This document shows, piece after piece, positions 46,626 to 56,185 of a stretch of DNA of 64,000 bases (positions within the stretch are counted from its first letter, which is position 1; each line of letters begins with the position of its first letter). Source of the DNA: SG8-30 sp963715485 (GTDB taxonomy: Bacteria > Pseudomonadota > Gammaproteobacteria > Steroidobacterales > Steroidobacteraceae). The stretch is taken from positions 682,001 to 746,000 of the forward strand of contig OY970244.1 of assembly GCA_963715485.1 (NCBI GenBank). Direction: 5' to 3'. The position numbers and the translations under genes were made by a program. Below the pieces are notes generated by a model that worked only from the letters and a program-made list of their open reading frames with translations, ran no database searches and was not told where the DNA came from.

Positions 46626-47313
46626 ATGAGCATCCTCACCGACTTTGGCGAAGCGATCGCGCAGCGCATCCCGCTGGCAGGCGCGGCCGTGCTCGATGTC
46701 GGCAGCGGCGACGGCTCCTTCACGCGCGAGCTGGCGCGCCGCGGCGCACACGTCACGGGCTCGAGTGCTCGCGAGGCGCAGCTCGCGCTGTGCGACGAGG
46801 TGCCGCGGGTCGCCGACGAGCGATACGTGGCCGGCGTGGGCGAGGCATTGCCGTTCCCCGACCAGCACTTCGATGCCACGGTGTTCCGCGCCTCGCTGCA
46901 TCACGTGCCGCCGGCGCGGATGGTGGATGCGCTGCGCGAGGCGCGGCGGGTGACGCGGCAGGGCGGCGAGCTGTTCGTGTTCGAGCCGCTGACCGAGGGA
47001 ACCCAGTTCGAGATGATGCGCCTGGTGGACGACGAGACCGAGGTACGCCGTCTTGCGCAGGAGGCGATCGCGCAGGCAGTTGCGGAAGGCTGGCTTCGCC
47101 GGCTGGCCAGCGAGGCGCTGACGGCGGAGGTGGTGTACCCGGATCTCGAGGCGGTGCGGCGCCGGACGGCGGCCATCAAGGCCGGGCGGCGGAGCGCTGT
47201 TCGATGCCCGGCGCGCCCAGATCGAGGCGAGGTTCCTGGAGGGGGATCCTGCGCCCGGCGGCGGCAGGCTGTTCCGCCAGCCGTTCCGGCTGGACGTGCT
47301 GGCCAGGGCGTGA
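46626..47313 (+). CDS. SAM-dependent methyltransferase, one frame break
   Basis: 229 residues when a C inserted in a GGCGG run near 47190 is removed. Motif I is 'AAVLDVGSGDGSFTREL', followed by 'FDATVFRASLHHVPP' and 'GGELFVFEPL'. The final residues after the shift are 'GGALFDARRAQIEARFLEGD'. UbiE-like class I enzyme, substrate unknown. It lies in the operon with rmuC, and its stop overlaps the next GTG start. Confidence 0.75.
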
Positions 47314-47953
47314 TCCCGGCGATCCTCGTCGCGGCGGCTGTCTCGCTGGCCGCGCTCCTGTGGTTCGGGGAACGACGCGGTGTCGCGCAGGTGCAGTGGC
47401 CGCTGAAGGCGCTCACCTCCGGGCTCTTCCTGCTGGTGGCCTGGCTGCAGGGGCCGGAGGGCGGCTACGACGCCTGGATCGTGGCGGGCCTGCTGCTCAG
47501 CTTCGCCGGCGACCTGGCGCTGGTCTCGCGCGAGCGGACCTGGTTCCTGGCCGGCCTGGTCGCGTTCCTGCTGGCGCACCTGGCCTATACGGTGGCCTTC
47601 GTCGGGGTGACCGGACCGGCGTCGCTGCCGTGGCTGGCGCTCGGCGTGATCCTGGCGACGAGTGTCGCCGTCTACCTGCACTTCCGTCCGCGGCTCGGCC
47701 CGATGCACGGTCCGGTCGTGGCCTACATCGTCGTCATCACCGTCATGCTGGCGCGGCGTGGGTGCTGGCGGCGTCGCGGCAGGATGCCTTCGGCGTGCAG
47801 GTGGCCGCCGGGGCCACCCTTTTCTACCTCTCCGACCTCGCCGTGGCGCGCCGCCGTTTCACGCCCGGCGCAGGCTTTGCCACGCGCGCCATCGGCCTGC
47901 CGGCCTACTACGCCGCGCAATTCCTGCTGGCGCTGACCATCGGGCAGGCCTGA
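47310..47953 (+). CDS. YhhN family membrane protein (lysoplasmalogenase-like), one frame break
   Basis: A GTG start overlaps the methyltransferase stop. Eight transmembrane helices are evident ('AILVAAAVSLAALLWFG', 'WIVAGLLLSFAGDLALVS', 'FLAGLVAFLLAHLAYTVAF', 'GPVVAYIVVITVML'), then a shift near 47755 joins to 'WVLAASRQDAFGVQVAAGA' and 'LFYLSDLAVARRRFTPG'. The YhhN/TMEM86 motifs 'SFAGDLAL' and 'LFYLSDLAVA' are conserved. Animal members hydrolyse lysoplasmalogen; bacterial roles are not settled. The product is about 213 residues. The hairpin at 47959-47988 follows. Confidence 0.8.
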
Positions 47954-47958
47954 AACCG

Positions 47959-47988
47959 CGCCCGGCGCTATTGCCATCGCGCCGGGCG
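47959..47988 (+). terminator. Hairpin after the rmuC operon
   Basis: CGCCCGGCGC with its perfect complement and a 10-nt loop; no U tract. Confidence 0.45.
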
Positions 47989-48095
47989 ACATGCGGGAGT
48001 GGAAAGCCACGGCAGCGGTGTCGCGGGCCCGGCGGTTCAATGGGGTGGACGCCCCGGCGCAGGGATCGCCCGACGGGCGTCCTTCGGAGGCAAGC

Positions 48096-48564
48096 ATGAA
48101 TCGTCATGTCATGACACTGGCGCTGGCAGCCGCCGGGCTGCTGCTGTTCGGGCAGGCCACCGGGCAGATCGAGACGGTGCCGATGAAAGGGACGGGCAAC
48201 GAGTGGGTCAAGGAGCTCGACCTGAAGGGGACGCATGGACTGGGAGTGGATCGAGACCTATACGGACGAGGTCTACTTCGCCACGCGCGAGGAGCACGAG
48301 CGTGACGGCGACGTGGTCACGATGTGGACGCGCATCGAGTACCGGGTGCCGCAGCAGCCGGCCGATCACCGCAGCGCGCTCAGCCGCGATCGCTGGGACT
48401 GCAAGAGCCAGCGCAAGGCGAACGTGAACACGGTCTACTTCCGGTTCAAGAACCTCGACGACGCCGAGCCGGTCACCTCGCGGTCGAACCTGACCGACTG
48501 GCAGGTCGTCGAGCCGGGCACGCTCGGCGAGACCCTGCTGAAGTTCGCCTGCTCGCTCGAGTAA
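48096..48564 (+). CDS. Small secreted protein, surface-adhesin-E-like (one frame break)
   Basis: The ATG at 48096 after TCGGAGG starts a signal peptide ('TLALAAAGLLLFGQATG'). A +1 shift near 48230 joins 'ELDLKG' to 'MDWEWIETYTDEVYFATREE', then 'VVTMWTRIEYRVPQQP' and 'KANVNTVYFRFKNLDDAEPV'. The pattern of a short exported protein with a repeated W/Y strand motif is like the surface-adhesin protein E domain found in other gammaproteobacteria. It is about 155 residues. It is followed directly by a pair of palindromic repeats. Confidence 0.5.
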
Positions 48565-48579
48565 TCCGTTCGGCCGCTC

Positions 48580-48770
48580 GGTGCCGGGTCGGGGGTTTCG
48601 GGGATTTCAGGATCGCGCAGGGGCAGCCCTCCCTCCTCCCGGGGTCTCCCCGCTCGCTCGGAAAACCGACACTCGCTCGCCGGGGAGACCCCGATCGTCC
48701 TCGGGCTGCCCGGTGCGGCCCTGAGACTTCCAGCAGGCCCGAAAATCCCCGAAACCCCCGACCCGGCACC
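48580..48770 (-). repeat. Long copy (191 bp) of the GGTGCCGGG palindromic repeat
   Basis: The arms are near-identical over about 29 bp. The core is inverted relative to the copy at 39593: on the minus strand it reads GGGGTCTCCCCGGCGAGCGA, and the spacing to both arms is conserved. It is located after the adhesin-like gene and before cydA. Confidence 0.9.
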
Positions 48771-48805
48771 GGGATCCGAAATCCCCGGATCCCCGACCCG
48801 GCACC
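48771..48805. repeat. Truncated short copy joined to the long copy
   Basis: GGGATCCGAAATCCCC followed by GGATCCCCGACCCGGCACC. It begins at the base after the long copy ends and carries the GATCC arm variant. The left arm is cut short. A tail-to-head pair of this kind also occurs at 51462-51676. Confidence 0.7.
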
Positions 48806-48904
48806 GAGGTGGTGTACTGGACGCAGCGGCCGCCGCGCGGAGCGGGTGGCCTCATCCTCGTCCAGCCACTAGTATCGAGTGACTGATCAACGCGGGAGTG
48901 CCCG

Positions 48905-50305
48905 ATGGACTGGGACGCGCTGCTGCTGTCGCGGCTGCAATTCGCCTTCACCGTTTCCTTCCACATCATCTTCCCGAGCTTCACGATCGGGCTGGCGAGC
49001 TACCTCGCGGTGCTGGAAGGGCTGTGGCTGAAGACCGGCAACGAGGTGTTCCGCAATCTCTACCTGTTCTGGGTGAAGATTTTCGCGCTTGCCTTCGGCA
49101 TGGGCGTGGTCTCCGGCGTCGTCATGAGCTTCCAGTTCGGCACGAACTGGTCGGTGTTCTCGGACATGACCGGCAGCGTGCTCGGGCCGCTGCTCGGCTA
49201 CGAGGTACTCACCGCGTTCTTCCTCGAGGCGTCGTTCCTCGGGATCATGCTGTTCGGCTGGAACAAGGTAGGCCCGCGACTCCACTTCGTGGCAACGCTC
49301 TGCGTCGCGGTCGGCACGCTGTTCTCCGCGTTCTGGATCCTCTCCGCCAACAGCTGGATGCAGACGCCGGCGGGTTACGAGGTCCGTGACGGGCTGTTCG
49401 TCGCCGTGGACTGGCTGGAGGTCATCTTCAACCCGTCTTTCCCCACGCGCTTCCTGCACATGATCGCCGCGGCCTACCTCACCACCGGCTTCGTGGTGCT
49501 CGGCGCAGCCGGCTGGCTGTGGCTGAGGAACAAGGACGATGCGGAGACCATGGTCATGCGCCGCATGGCGATCGGCATGATCGCGCTGCTGGCGCCGCTG
49601 CAGCTGCTGATCGGACACGAGAGCGGGGCCGTCGCGCACGAGTACCAGCCTGCCAAGGTGGCAGCGATGGAAGGCTGGTGGGAAACCCGCGCGCGGCAGC
49701 CCAGCATCCTGTTCGCGCTGCCCGACCAGGAAGCCGAGCGCAACCGGATGGAGTTGGCCATCCCGAACATCGGCAGCTGGGTCGTGGCCGGCGACATGAA
49801 CGCGGAGCTGCAGGGCCTCGATGCCTTCGCACCGGAGGACCGGCCGCCGGTCGCGATCACCTTCTGGGCCTTCCGCGTGATGGTCGGGCTGGGCATGGCG
49901 ATGATCGGCCTCGGCCTGTGGGGTGCGTGGCTGTGGTGGCGCGGCAGGCTGGAGAAGGCGCGACTGTTCCAGCTGGCGACCGTACCGATGGCAGTGTCCG
50001 GGTTCGTCGCAGTGCTCGCCGGTTGGGTCTCGGCGGAAGTAGGCCGTCAGCCCTACGTCGTCTACGGGGTGCTGCGCACTGCCGATGCGGTCTCGCCGGT
50101 CGACACCGGCCAGGTCGCCGCATCGCTGCTGGTGTTCATGATCGTTTACGCCATCGTATTTACGGCCGGCACGTTGTACATCCTGAAGCTGATGGCCAAG
50201 GGGCCCGGCAGTGGCGAGGTGCCACCGGAGCGCGGTCACCGTGCGCCCGGTAGCGTTCTGGCCAGCGTGGCCGGTGAACCCGAACCTGCGAGGAACGCGC
50301 CATGA
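48905..50305 (+). CDS. cydA: Cytochrome bd-type ubiquinol oxidase subunit I (CIO type)
   Basis: 466 residues, nine transmembrane helices. The heme b595 ligand His is in 'FTVSFHIIFPSFTIGLASYL'; the b558 ligand region is 'RFLHMIAAAYLTTGFVV'. The Q-loop after 'LIGHESGAVAHEYQP' is short, and the quinol-binding 'GRQPYVVYG' and 'PAKVAAMEGWWE' are present, which is the cyanide-insensitive (CioA) form. It reduces O2 using quinol in the inner membrane. It overlaps cydB by 4 bases. A DUF2474 small subunit closes the operon. Confidence 0.95.
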   Translation: MDWDALLLSRLQFAFTVSFHIIFPSFTIGLASYLAVLEGLWLKTGNEVFRNLYLFWVKIFALAFGMGVVSGVVMSFQFGTNWSVFSDMTGSVLGPLLGYEVLTAFFLEASFLGIMLFGWNKVGPRLHFVATLCVAVGTLFSAFWILSANSWMQTPAGYEVRDGLFVAVDWLEVIFNPSFPTRFLHMIAAAYLTTGFVVLGAAGWLWLRNKDDAETMVMRRMAIGMIALLAPLQLLIGHESGAVAHEYQPAKVAAMEGWWETRARQPSILFALPDQEAERNRMELAIPNIGSWVVAGDMNAELQGLDAFAPEDRPPVAITFWAFRVMVGLGMAMIGLGLWGAWLWWRGRLEKARLFQLATVPMAVSGFVAVLAGWVSAEVGRQPYVVYGVLRTADAVSPVDTGQVAASLLVFMIVYAIVFTAGTLYILKLMAKGPGSGEVPPERGHRAPGSVLASVAGEPEPARNAP

Positions 50306-51327
50306 CCCTCGATCTGCCCATGATCTGGGCGGCCATCATCGCCACGGCGGTGTTCCTGTACGTCGTGCTCGACGGTTTCGACCTCGGCGTCGGGATCCTC
50401 TTCCCGTTCGCCAGCGACAAGGAGCGCGACGTCATGGTCGCCTCCATCGCGCCGGTGTGGGACGGTAATGAGACCTGGCTGGTGCTCGGCGGCGGCGGTC
50501 TGTTCGCGGCCTTTCCGCTGGCCTACGCGGTACTGATGCCGGCGATGTACCTGCCGATCGGCTTCATGCTGACTGCGCTGATCTTCCGCGGCGTCGCATT
50601 CGAGTTCCGCGCCAAGGCGGGCGCGCGCGACAAACGCTTCTGGACCGCCGCCTTCGCCGGCGGGTCGCTGGTGGCAGCGCTGTCTCAGGGGCTCATCCTC
50701 GGTGGCTTCCTCAAGGGCATCACGGTGGAGGGCCGCAACTTCGCCGGTGGCCACTGGGACTGGCTGAGTCCGTTTAGCCTGCTGGTGGCGGCTTCCCTGG
50801 CCGCAGGTTATGCCCTGCTGGGGGCCTGCTGGCTGATCCTGAAGGCAGAGGGCGAACTCAATGCCAAGGCCCGTCGCTGGGCGCGCGGCCTGGCCGTGGG
50901 CGTGGCCGTCGCCATGTTCACGGTCAGCGTGGCCATGCTTTCGGTGGACCCGACCGTCGCGGCACACTGGGGCGTGACGATGCGGTCCATCGACTGGTCC
51001 ATCTTCCTGATGGTGGCGCCCCTGCCGCTGCTGGCCGGCGTCTCCATCGTGTTGTGCTGGATTCACGCCGGCCGGAAGGGCTCGGAGAAGATCCCGTTCC
51101 TCGCCACGGTCGGGATCTTCATCACGGGATTCCTGGGGCTGGCGCTCAGTACCTACCCGAACGTGATTCCCTACGACATCACCATCCACGAGGCGGCCGC
51201 GGCGGACAATGCGCTCGGCCTGATGCTCGTCGGCGTGGCGATCATGCTGCCGGTGATCCTGGGCTACACGGCCTACGTGTACTGGGTGTTCCGCGGCAAG
51301 GCGACGGCGGATGCCGCCTACCACTGA
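50302..51327 (+). CDS. cydB: Cytochrome bd-type ubiquinol oxidase subunit II
   Basis: 341 residues. 'LYVVLDGFDLGVGILFPF' and 'VWDGNETWLVLGGGGLFAAF' are the CydB signature. It forms the heterodimer with CydA and stabilises the d heme. The start overlaps the cydA stop. The last 17 bases overlap the DUF2474 start. Confidence 0.95.
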   Translation: MTLDLPMIWAAIIATAVFLYVVLDGFDLGVGILFPFASDKERDVMVASIAPVWDGNETWLVLGGGGLFAAFPLAYAVLMPAMYLPIGFMLTALIFRGVAFEFRAKAGARDKRFWTAAFAGGSLVAALSQGLILGGFLKGITVEGRNFAGGHWDWLSPFSLLVAASLAAGYALLGACWLILKAEGELNAKARRWARGLAVGVAVAMFTVSVAMLSVDPTVAAHWGVTMRSIDWSIFLMVAPLPLLAGVSIVLCWIHAGRKGSEKIPFLATVGIFITGFLGLALSTYPNVIPYDITIHEAAAADNALGLMLVGVAIMLPVILGYTAYVYWVFRGKATADAAYH

Positions 51328-51460
51328 CGGCAGGCGTCGGGCTGGCGAGGATCCCGGGCCGCTGGGCCGGCGCCTGGCGTGGTTCGCCGCGCTGTGGCTG
51401 GCCGGGCTGGCCGTGACGGCGCTGGTCGCCTACGGGCTGCGAGCGCTGCTGTTCCTCTAG
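51311..51460 (+). CDS. DUF2474 micro-subunit of the cytochrome bd/CIO oxidase
   Basis: 49 residues starting at ATG 51311 in a different frame from cydB. It has a basic N-terminus and one transmembrane helix ('LAWFAALWLAGLAVTALVAY'). Its place, size and helix match DUF2474, the small third subunit found at the end of CIO-type cydAB operons and equivalent in role to CydX. It is easily missed because of its length. Confidence 0.8.
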   Translation: MPPTTDGRRRAGEDPGPLGRRLAWFAALWLAGLAVTALVAYGLRALLFL

Positions 51461-51461
51461 C

Positions 51462-51490
51462 GGTGCCGGGTCGGGGATCCGGGGATTTCG
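51462..51490. repeat. Half copy (left arm) of the palindromic repeat
   Basis: GGTGCCGGGTCGGGGATCCG is a left arm with the GATCC variant, 2 bases after the DUF2474 stop and 7 bases before the next long copy. Confidence 0.7.
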
Positions 51491-51497
51491 GTCTGAC

Positions 51498-51676
51498 GGT
51501 GCCGGGACGGGGTTTTCGGGGTATTGGGGCTTTCAGGGCCGCACTGGGCAGTCCGAGGACGACCGGGGTTTCCCCGGCGAGCGAGTGTCGCCTTTCCGAG
51601 CGAGCGGGGAGACCCCGGGAGTAGGGAGGACTGCCGCTGCGCAATCGCGAAACCCCGAAAACCCCGTCCCGGCACC
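51498..51676 (+). repeat. Long copy (179 bp) of the GGTGCCGGG palindromic repeat
   Basis: Arms GGTGCCGGGACGGGGTTTTC and the exact complement. Here T to A and G to T changes occur in both arms, so pairing is kept. The core CCCCGGCGAGCGAGTGTCG is present in the same orientation as at 39593. It lies between the cyd operon and the RND adaptor gene. Confidence 0.9.
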
Positions 51677-51728
51677 GTAATGCCGTAAAGCGATAGAATT
51701 GCCGGCCCGCAGGAATAAGGACCTTCCC

Positions 51729-52916
51729 GTGCCCCGTCCCGCCATTGTCGCGCTCGCGCGCGGCCTCCCCGTCGTATCTCTCGCGTTGCTCGCGGCCTGC
51801 GGGGGCGGGGGCGAGCAGCAGCAGTTCCCGCCGCCGGATGTCAGCGTGGCGACGGTGGTGCAGAAGTCCGTGACCGAGTGGGACGAGTTCACCGGCCGGG
51901 TGGAGGCCGTCGACTCGGTCGAGATCCGGCCACGCGTGGCCGGTCACCTCAGGGGCTGGCACTTCCGCGAGGGCGGCCTGGTGAGCGCTGGCGACCTGCT
52001 GTTCACCATCGACGATCGCGAGTATCGCGCCGAGGCCGAGGCAGCACGCGCGGCCGTGGCCGGCGCCCAGGCCGAGGCGCAACTCGCTTCCCAGGAGCTC
52101 AAGCGCGCCGAGGAACTGGTGGGCCGCAAGCTGATCGCCGAGCGCGACCTCGACGCGGCCCGCGCGCGCAAGCAGCAGGCCGAGGCGGCCGTGTTGTCCG
52201 CGCTGGCACGCCGGCGCCAGGCCGAATTGGACCTCGACTTCACGCGCATCACCGCGCCGATCGATGGCCGCGTCGGTGCGGCGCTGGTCCGGCCGGGCAA
52301 CCTGGTGGCGCCAGGCGAGACGCTGCTGACCACGGTCGTGTCCATCGATCCCGTATACGTGGTGTTCGACGGCGACGAGGGCGCCTACCTGCGCTACCAG
52401 CAGATGGCGCGGCGCGGCGAGCGGGAGAGTTCGCGCGACGTGCGCAACCCGGTGCTGGTCGGGCTCGCGGACGAGGAAGGCTACCCACACCGCGGCGAGA
52501 TGGACTTCGTCGACAACCGGGTGAACCCCGAGACCGGCACGATCCGCGGCCGTGCGGTCGTGCCGAACCCGGACGGCGTGTTCACGCCCGGCCTGTTCGC
52601 GCGCGTCCGGCTGCTCGGCGCGTCCGAGGTCGAGGCGATGCTGATCCACGAGCAGGCGGTGCTGACCGACCAGGACCGCCGCTACGTGTACGTGGTCGGC
52701 GCGGACAATACGGCGCAGCGCAAGGACGTCACGCTTGGTGCGCATGTCGAGGGCCTGCGCCTGGTCAAGTCCGGCCTCGCGCCCGGCGACAAGGTGGTCG
52801 TCAACGGTGTGCGCAAGATCTTCTTCCCGGGCCAGCCGGTGAACCCGCGCGAGGTGCCGATGGACGCCCCGAACCAGCCTGCCCCCGACGCCGCGCCCCC
52901 GGCGCAGGCCGGCTGA
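51729..52916 (+). CDS. RND efflux periplasmic adaptor subunit
   Basis: 395 residues from GTG 51729 (AAGGA upstream). Lipoprotein signal 'LPVVSLALLAACGGG' with lipobox LAAC. It shows barrel-sandwich halves 'VEIRPRVAGHLRGWHF' and 'DFTRITAPIDGRVGAAL', a coiled-coil hairpin ('AARAAVAGAQAEAQLASQEL') and a beta-barrel. It joins an inner-membrane RND pump to an outer-membrane channel. The permease starts 16 bases later. No outer-membrane factor follows. The C-terminus is Pro/Ala-rich. Confidence 0.9.
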   Translation: MPRPAIVALARGLPVVSLALLAACGGGGEQQQFPPPDVSVATVVQKSVTEWDEFTGRVEAVDSVEIRPRVAGHLRGWHFREGGLVSAGDLLFTIDDREYRAEAEAARAAVAGAQAEAQLASQELKRAEELVGRKLIAERDLDAARARKQQAEAAVLSALARRRQAELDLDFTRITAPIDGRVGAALVRPGNLVAPGETLLTTVVSIDPVYVVFDGDEGAYLRYQQMARRGERESSRDVRNPVLVGLADEEGYPHRGEMDFVDNRVNPETGTIRGRAVVPNPDGVFTPGLFARVRLLGASEVEAMLIHEQAVLTDQDRRYVYVVGADNTAQRKDVTLGAHVEGLRLVKSGLAPGDKVVVNGVRKIFFPGQPVNPREVPMDAPNQPAPDAAPPAQAG

Positions 52917-52932
52917 CCGCCTGGACGCCCGC

Positions 52933-55900
52933 ATGGCCGCCCACGCCGACCTGTCGCGCATCTTCGTCGACCGCCCGATCCTGGCGACGGTGCTGTCCGC
53001 GCTGATCCTGGTCGCGGGCCTGCTGGCGATCCCCAACCTGCCGGTGAGCGAGTACCCGGACGTGGTGCCGCCGTCGGTGCTGGTCACCGCGACCTATCCG
53101 GGCGCCAACCCGAAGACGATCGCGGAGACCGTCGCCAGCCCGATCGAGGAGGCGGTCAACGGCGTCGAGGGCATGATCTACATGAAGTCGACGGCCAGCT
53201 CCGACGGCGTCATGCAGCTGACCGTGACGTTCAAGGGCGGCACCGACATCGACCTGGCCGCGGTGCAGGTGCAGAACCGCGTGGCGCAGGCCCTGCCGCG
53301 CCTGCCCGCGCCGGTGCGCGCGCTGGGCGTGAACACCGTGAAGGCCTCGCCGACGCTGACGATGGTCGTGCACGTCTACTCGCCCGATGCGCGCTACGAC
53401 GAGCTGTACCTGTCGAACTTCGTCAGCCTGCGCATCCGCGACGAGATCGCCCGCCTGCCCGGCGTGGGCCAGGCGATCACCTTCGGCGCCGGCGTCTACG
53501 CCATGCGCATCTGGATCGACCCGGCCAGGGCGGCCGCGCGTGGGCTGACCGCCGGCGAGATCGTCAGCGCGATCCGCGAGCAGAACATCGAGGTCTCCGC
53601 CGGATCGCTCGGCGGACCGCCGACGCCCGAGGGAACCTCGGTGCAGATCCCGATCAACGCCAGCGGGCGGCTCGACTCGCCGGAGGCCTTCGGCGACATC
53701 GTGCTGAAGACCGGACGGTACGGCGGTCACGCGCCTCGGGGACGTTGCACGCATCGAACTGGGGGCCCAGTCCTACTCGATGCGCTCGCTGCTCGACAAC
53801 GAGGCCGCGGCGGCGGTCGGCATCTTCGAGGCGCCGGGGGCCAATTCGGTCGAGCTGTCGGCATCGGTGCGCGAGACCATGGCGCGCCTCGCCGAGTCCT
53901 TCCCGCGAGGGCGTCGACTGGAAGGTGGTCTACGACCCCACCGTGTTCGTGCAGGAGTCGATCCGCAAGGTGCTCGCTGACCCTGCTCGAGGCGGTGGCG
54001 CTGGTCGTGGTCGTGGTGGTGCTGTTCCTGCAGACCTGGCGCGCCTCGCTGATACCGCTGATCGCGGTGCCGGTGTCGATCATCGGCACCTTCGCCGTGC
54101 TGTGGTCGCTGGGCATGAGCGTCAACGTGCTGACGCTGTTCGGGCTGGTGCTCGCGATCGGCATCGTGGTGGACGATGCGATCGTCGTCGTGGAGAACGT
54201 CGAGCGCCACATCGAGGACGGCATGGCCCCGCGCGACGCCGCGCACCAGGCGATGCGCGAGGTCTCCGGGCCGATCGTCGCGATCTCGCTGGTGCTGGCC
54301 TCGGTGTTCGTGCCGCTGGCGTTCCTGGGCGGCGTGACCGGACAGTTCTATCGGCAGTTCGCCGTGACCATCGCGGCATCGGTGCTGATCTCGGCCTTCA
54401 ACTCGCTGACGCTGTCGCCGGCGCTGGCTGCGGCCCTGCTGCGGCCACGCAACGCGCCTCCGGATGCGGTGGGCCGGTTCATCGAGCGGGTCTTCGGGCG
54501 GCCCTTCGCTGCCGTTCAACCGCTTCTTCAGGCGCAACGCCGAGCGCTATTCCTCCGGGATCGGCAGTGTCATCGGCCGTGCCCCGCGGCTGCTGGTGAT
54601 CTACGGCGTGCTGCTGCTGCGTCACCGTGCTGCTGTTCCGCGCGGTGCCGGGCGGGTTCATCCCGACCCAGGACAAGCTGTTCCTGTTCGCCGCCGTGCA
54701 GCTGCCCGAAGGCGCGACGATCGACCGCACCGACGCGGCGATGCGCCGCATGGGCGAGCTGGCGCTGGAGACGCCCGGGCGTGGCGAGCGTCGTGGCGCT
54801 GCCCGGGCTCAATGCGGTGCACTTCATCAACACGCCCAACGCGGGCGTTGCCTTCATCGGCATCACGCCGCCCGCACGAGCGCGACATGCAGGCGGCGGA
54901 GATCGCCACCCAGCTGAACATCAAGTTCAGCTCGATCCAGGACGGCATCGCCTTCGCGCTGATGCCGCCGCCCGTGCTCGGGCTGGGCAACGCGACGGGC
55001 ATCGAGCTGTACGTGCAGGACCGGGCCAGCGTCGGCTATGGCGAGCTGGACCGGCAGACGCAGGCGCTGGTCGGTGCGCTGCGCGGCACCCCGGGATTCG
55101 ATCCGGTCGCGACGTTCACTGCCTTCCAGTCGAACATGCCGCAGCTGGACGCCGAAGGTGGACCGCGTGCGGGCCAAGGAGCAGGGCCTCGGCCTCGACG
55201 ACGTGTACGAGGCGCTGCAGGTGTACTTCGGTTCCGCCTACGTGAACGACTTCAACCTGTTCGGGCGGACCTACGCGGTCTACGCGCAGGCCGACGCGCC
55301 GTTTCGCAGCGACCCGTCCGACCTGTCGCTGCTGAAGGCCCGCAACGAGCGCGGCGAGATGGTGCCGCTGTCCAGCGTGGTCCGACCTCGAGCCGAGCTT
55401 CGGGCCCGACCCGGTGATCCGCTTCAACGGCTTTCCCGCGGCGGACGTCTCGGCCGGCATCAACACGGCTTTGCTGTCCTCCAGCGAGGCACTCGAGCGC
55501 GTGCGCGCCGTCGCGGCGCAGGTGCTGCCGCGCGGGCTGTCGTTCGAGTGGACGGGCCTGACCTACGAGCAGGCCACGCAGAGCAACACCGCGCATCCTG
55601 GTGTTCCCGCTGTGCGTGCTGCTGGTGTTCCTGGTGCTGGCCGGCCTCTACGAGAGCTGGTCAGCGCCGCTGGCCATCATCCTGATCGTGCCGCTGTGCC
55701 TGCTGTCGGCGATCGGCGGGATCTGGCTGGTCAACCTGGTGCACGGGCTGTGGCTGGCGGTGTCGCCACCGTCCTTCCCGCCGACGTTCCTCGACAACAA
55801 CATCTTCACCAAGATCGGGCTGGTGGTGCTGATCGGCCTGGCGTGCAAGAACGCGATCCTGATCGTGGAGTTCGCGCGCGACCTGGAGGAGGACGGCAAG

Positions 55901-56155
55901 GGTTACGTCGAGGCGGCGGTCGAGGCCGCGCGACTGCGGCTGCGGCCGATCATGATGACCAGCTTCGCCTTCATCGCGGGCGTGATCCCGCTGGTGTTCG
56001 CCAGCGGCGCCGGCGCCGAGGTGCGCCAGGTGATGGGGATCACCGTGATCTCCGGCATGCTCGGCGTGACGTTCTTCGGCCTGTTCTTCACGCCGGTGTT
56101 CTACGTGGTGGTCCGGCGCCTGGCGGCTCGCCGGGGAGGGCCGGTCGCCGGGTGA
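52933..56155 (+). pseudogene. RND (HAE1/MexF-like) multidrug efflux permease, about ten frame breaks
   Basis: Joined, it is a nearly complete permease of about 1065 residues. Intact segments include 'FVDRPILATVLSALILVAGL', 'NLPVSEYPDVVPPSVLVTA', 'TVASPIEEAVNGVEGMIYM', the proton-relay helix 'LTLFGLVLAIGIVVDDAIVV', 'SGPIVAISLVLASVFVPLAF', and C-terminal 'KNAILIVEFARDLEEDGKG' and 'RLRPIMMTSFAFIAGVIPLV'. Ten shifts between 53715 and 55595 are all +1, at sites such as CTC-G-CTG and GGG-C-GTG. Each removed base restores the family sequence. The first 780 bp and last 550 bp are clean. It is probably intact in the organism. Confidence 0.8.
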
Positions 56156-56185
56156 CCCGCCAAACGGGCGCCGCGTCGCGCGCCG

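Noticed and set aside
52933..56155. Programmed +1 frameshifting as the reason for the breaks
   Set aside because: Sites are too many and too varied, and the same +1 breaks occur in unrelated genes; an error explanation is simpler.
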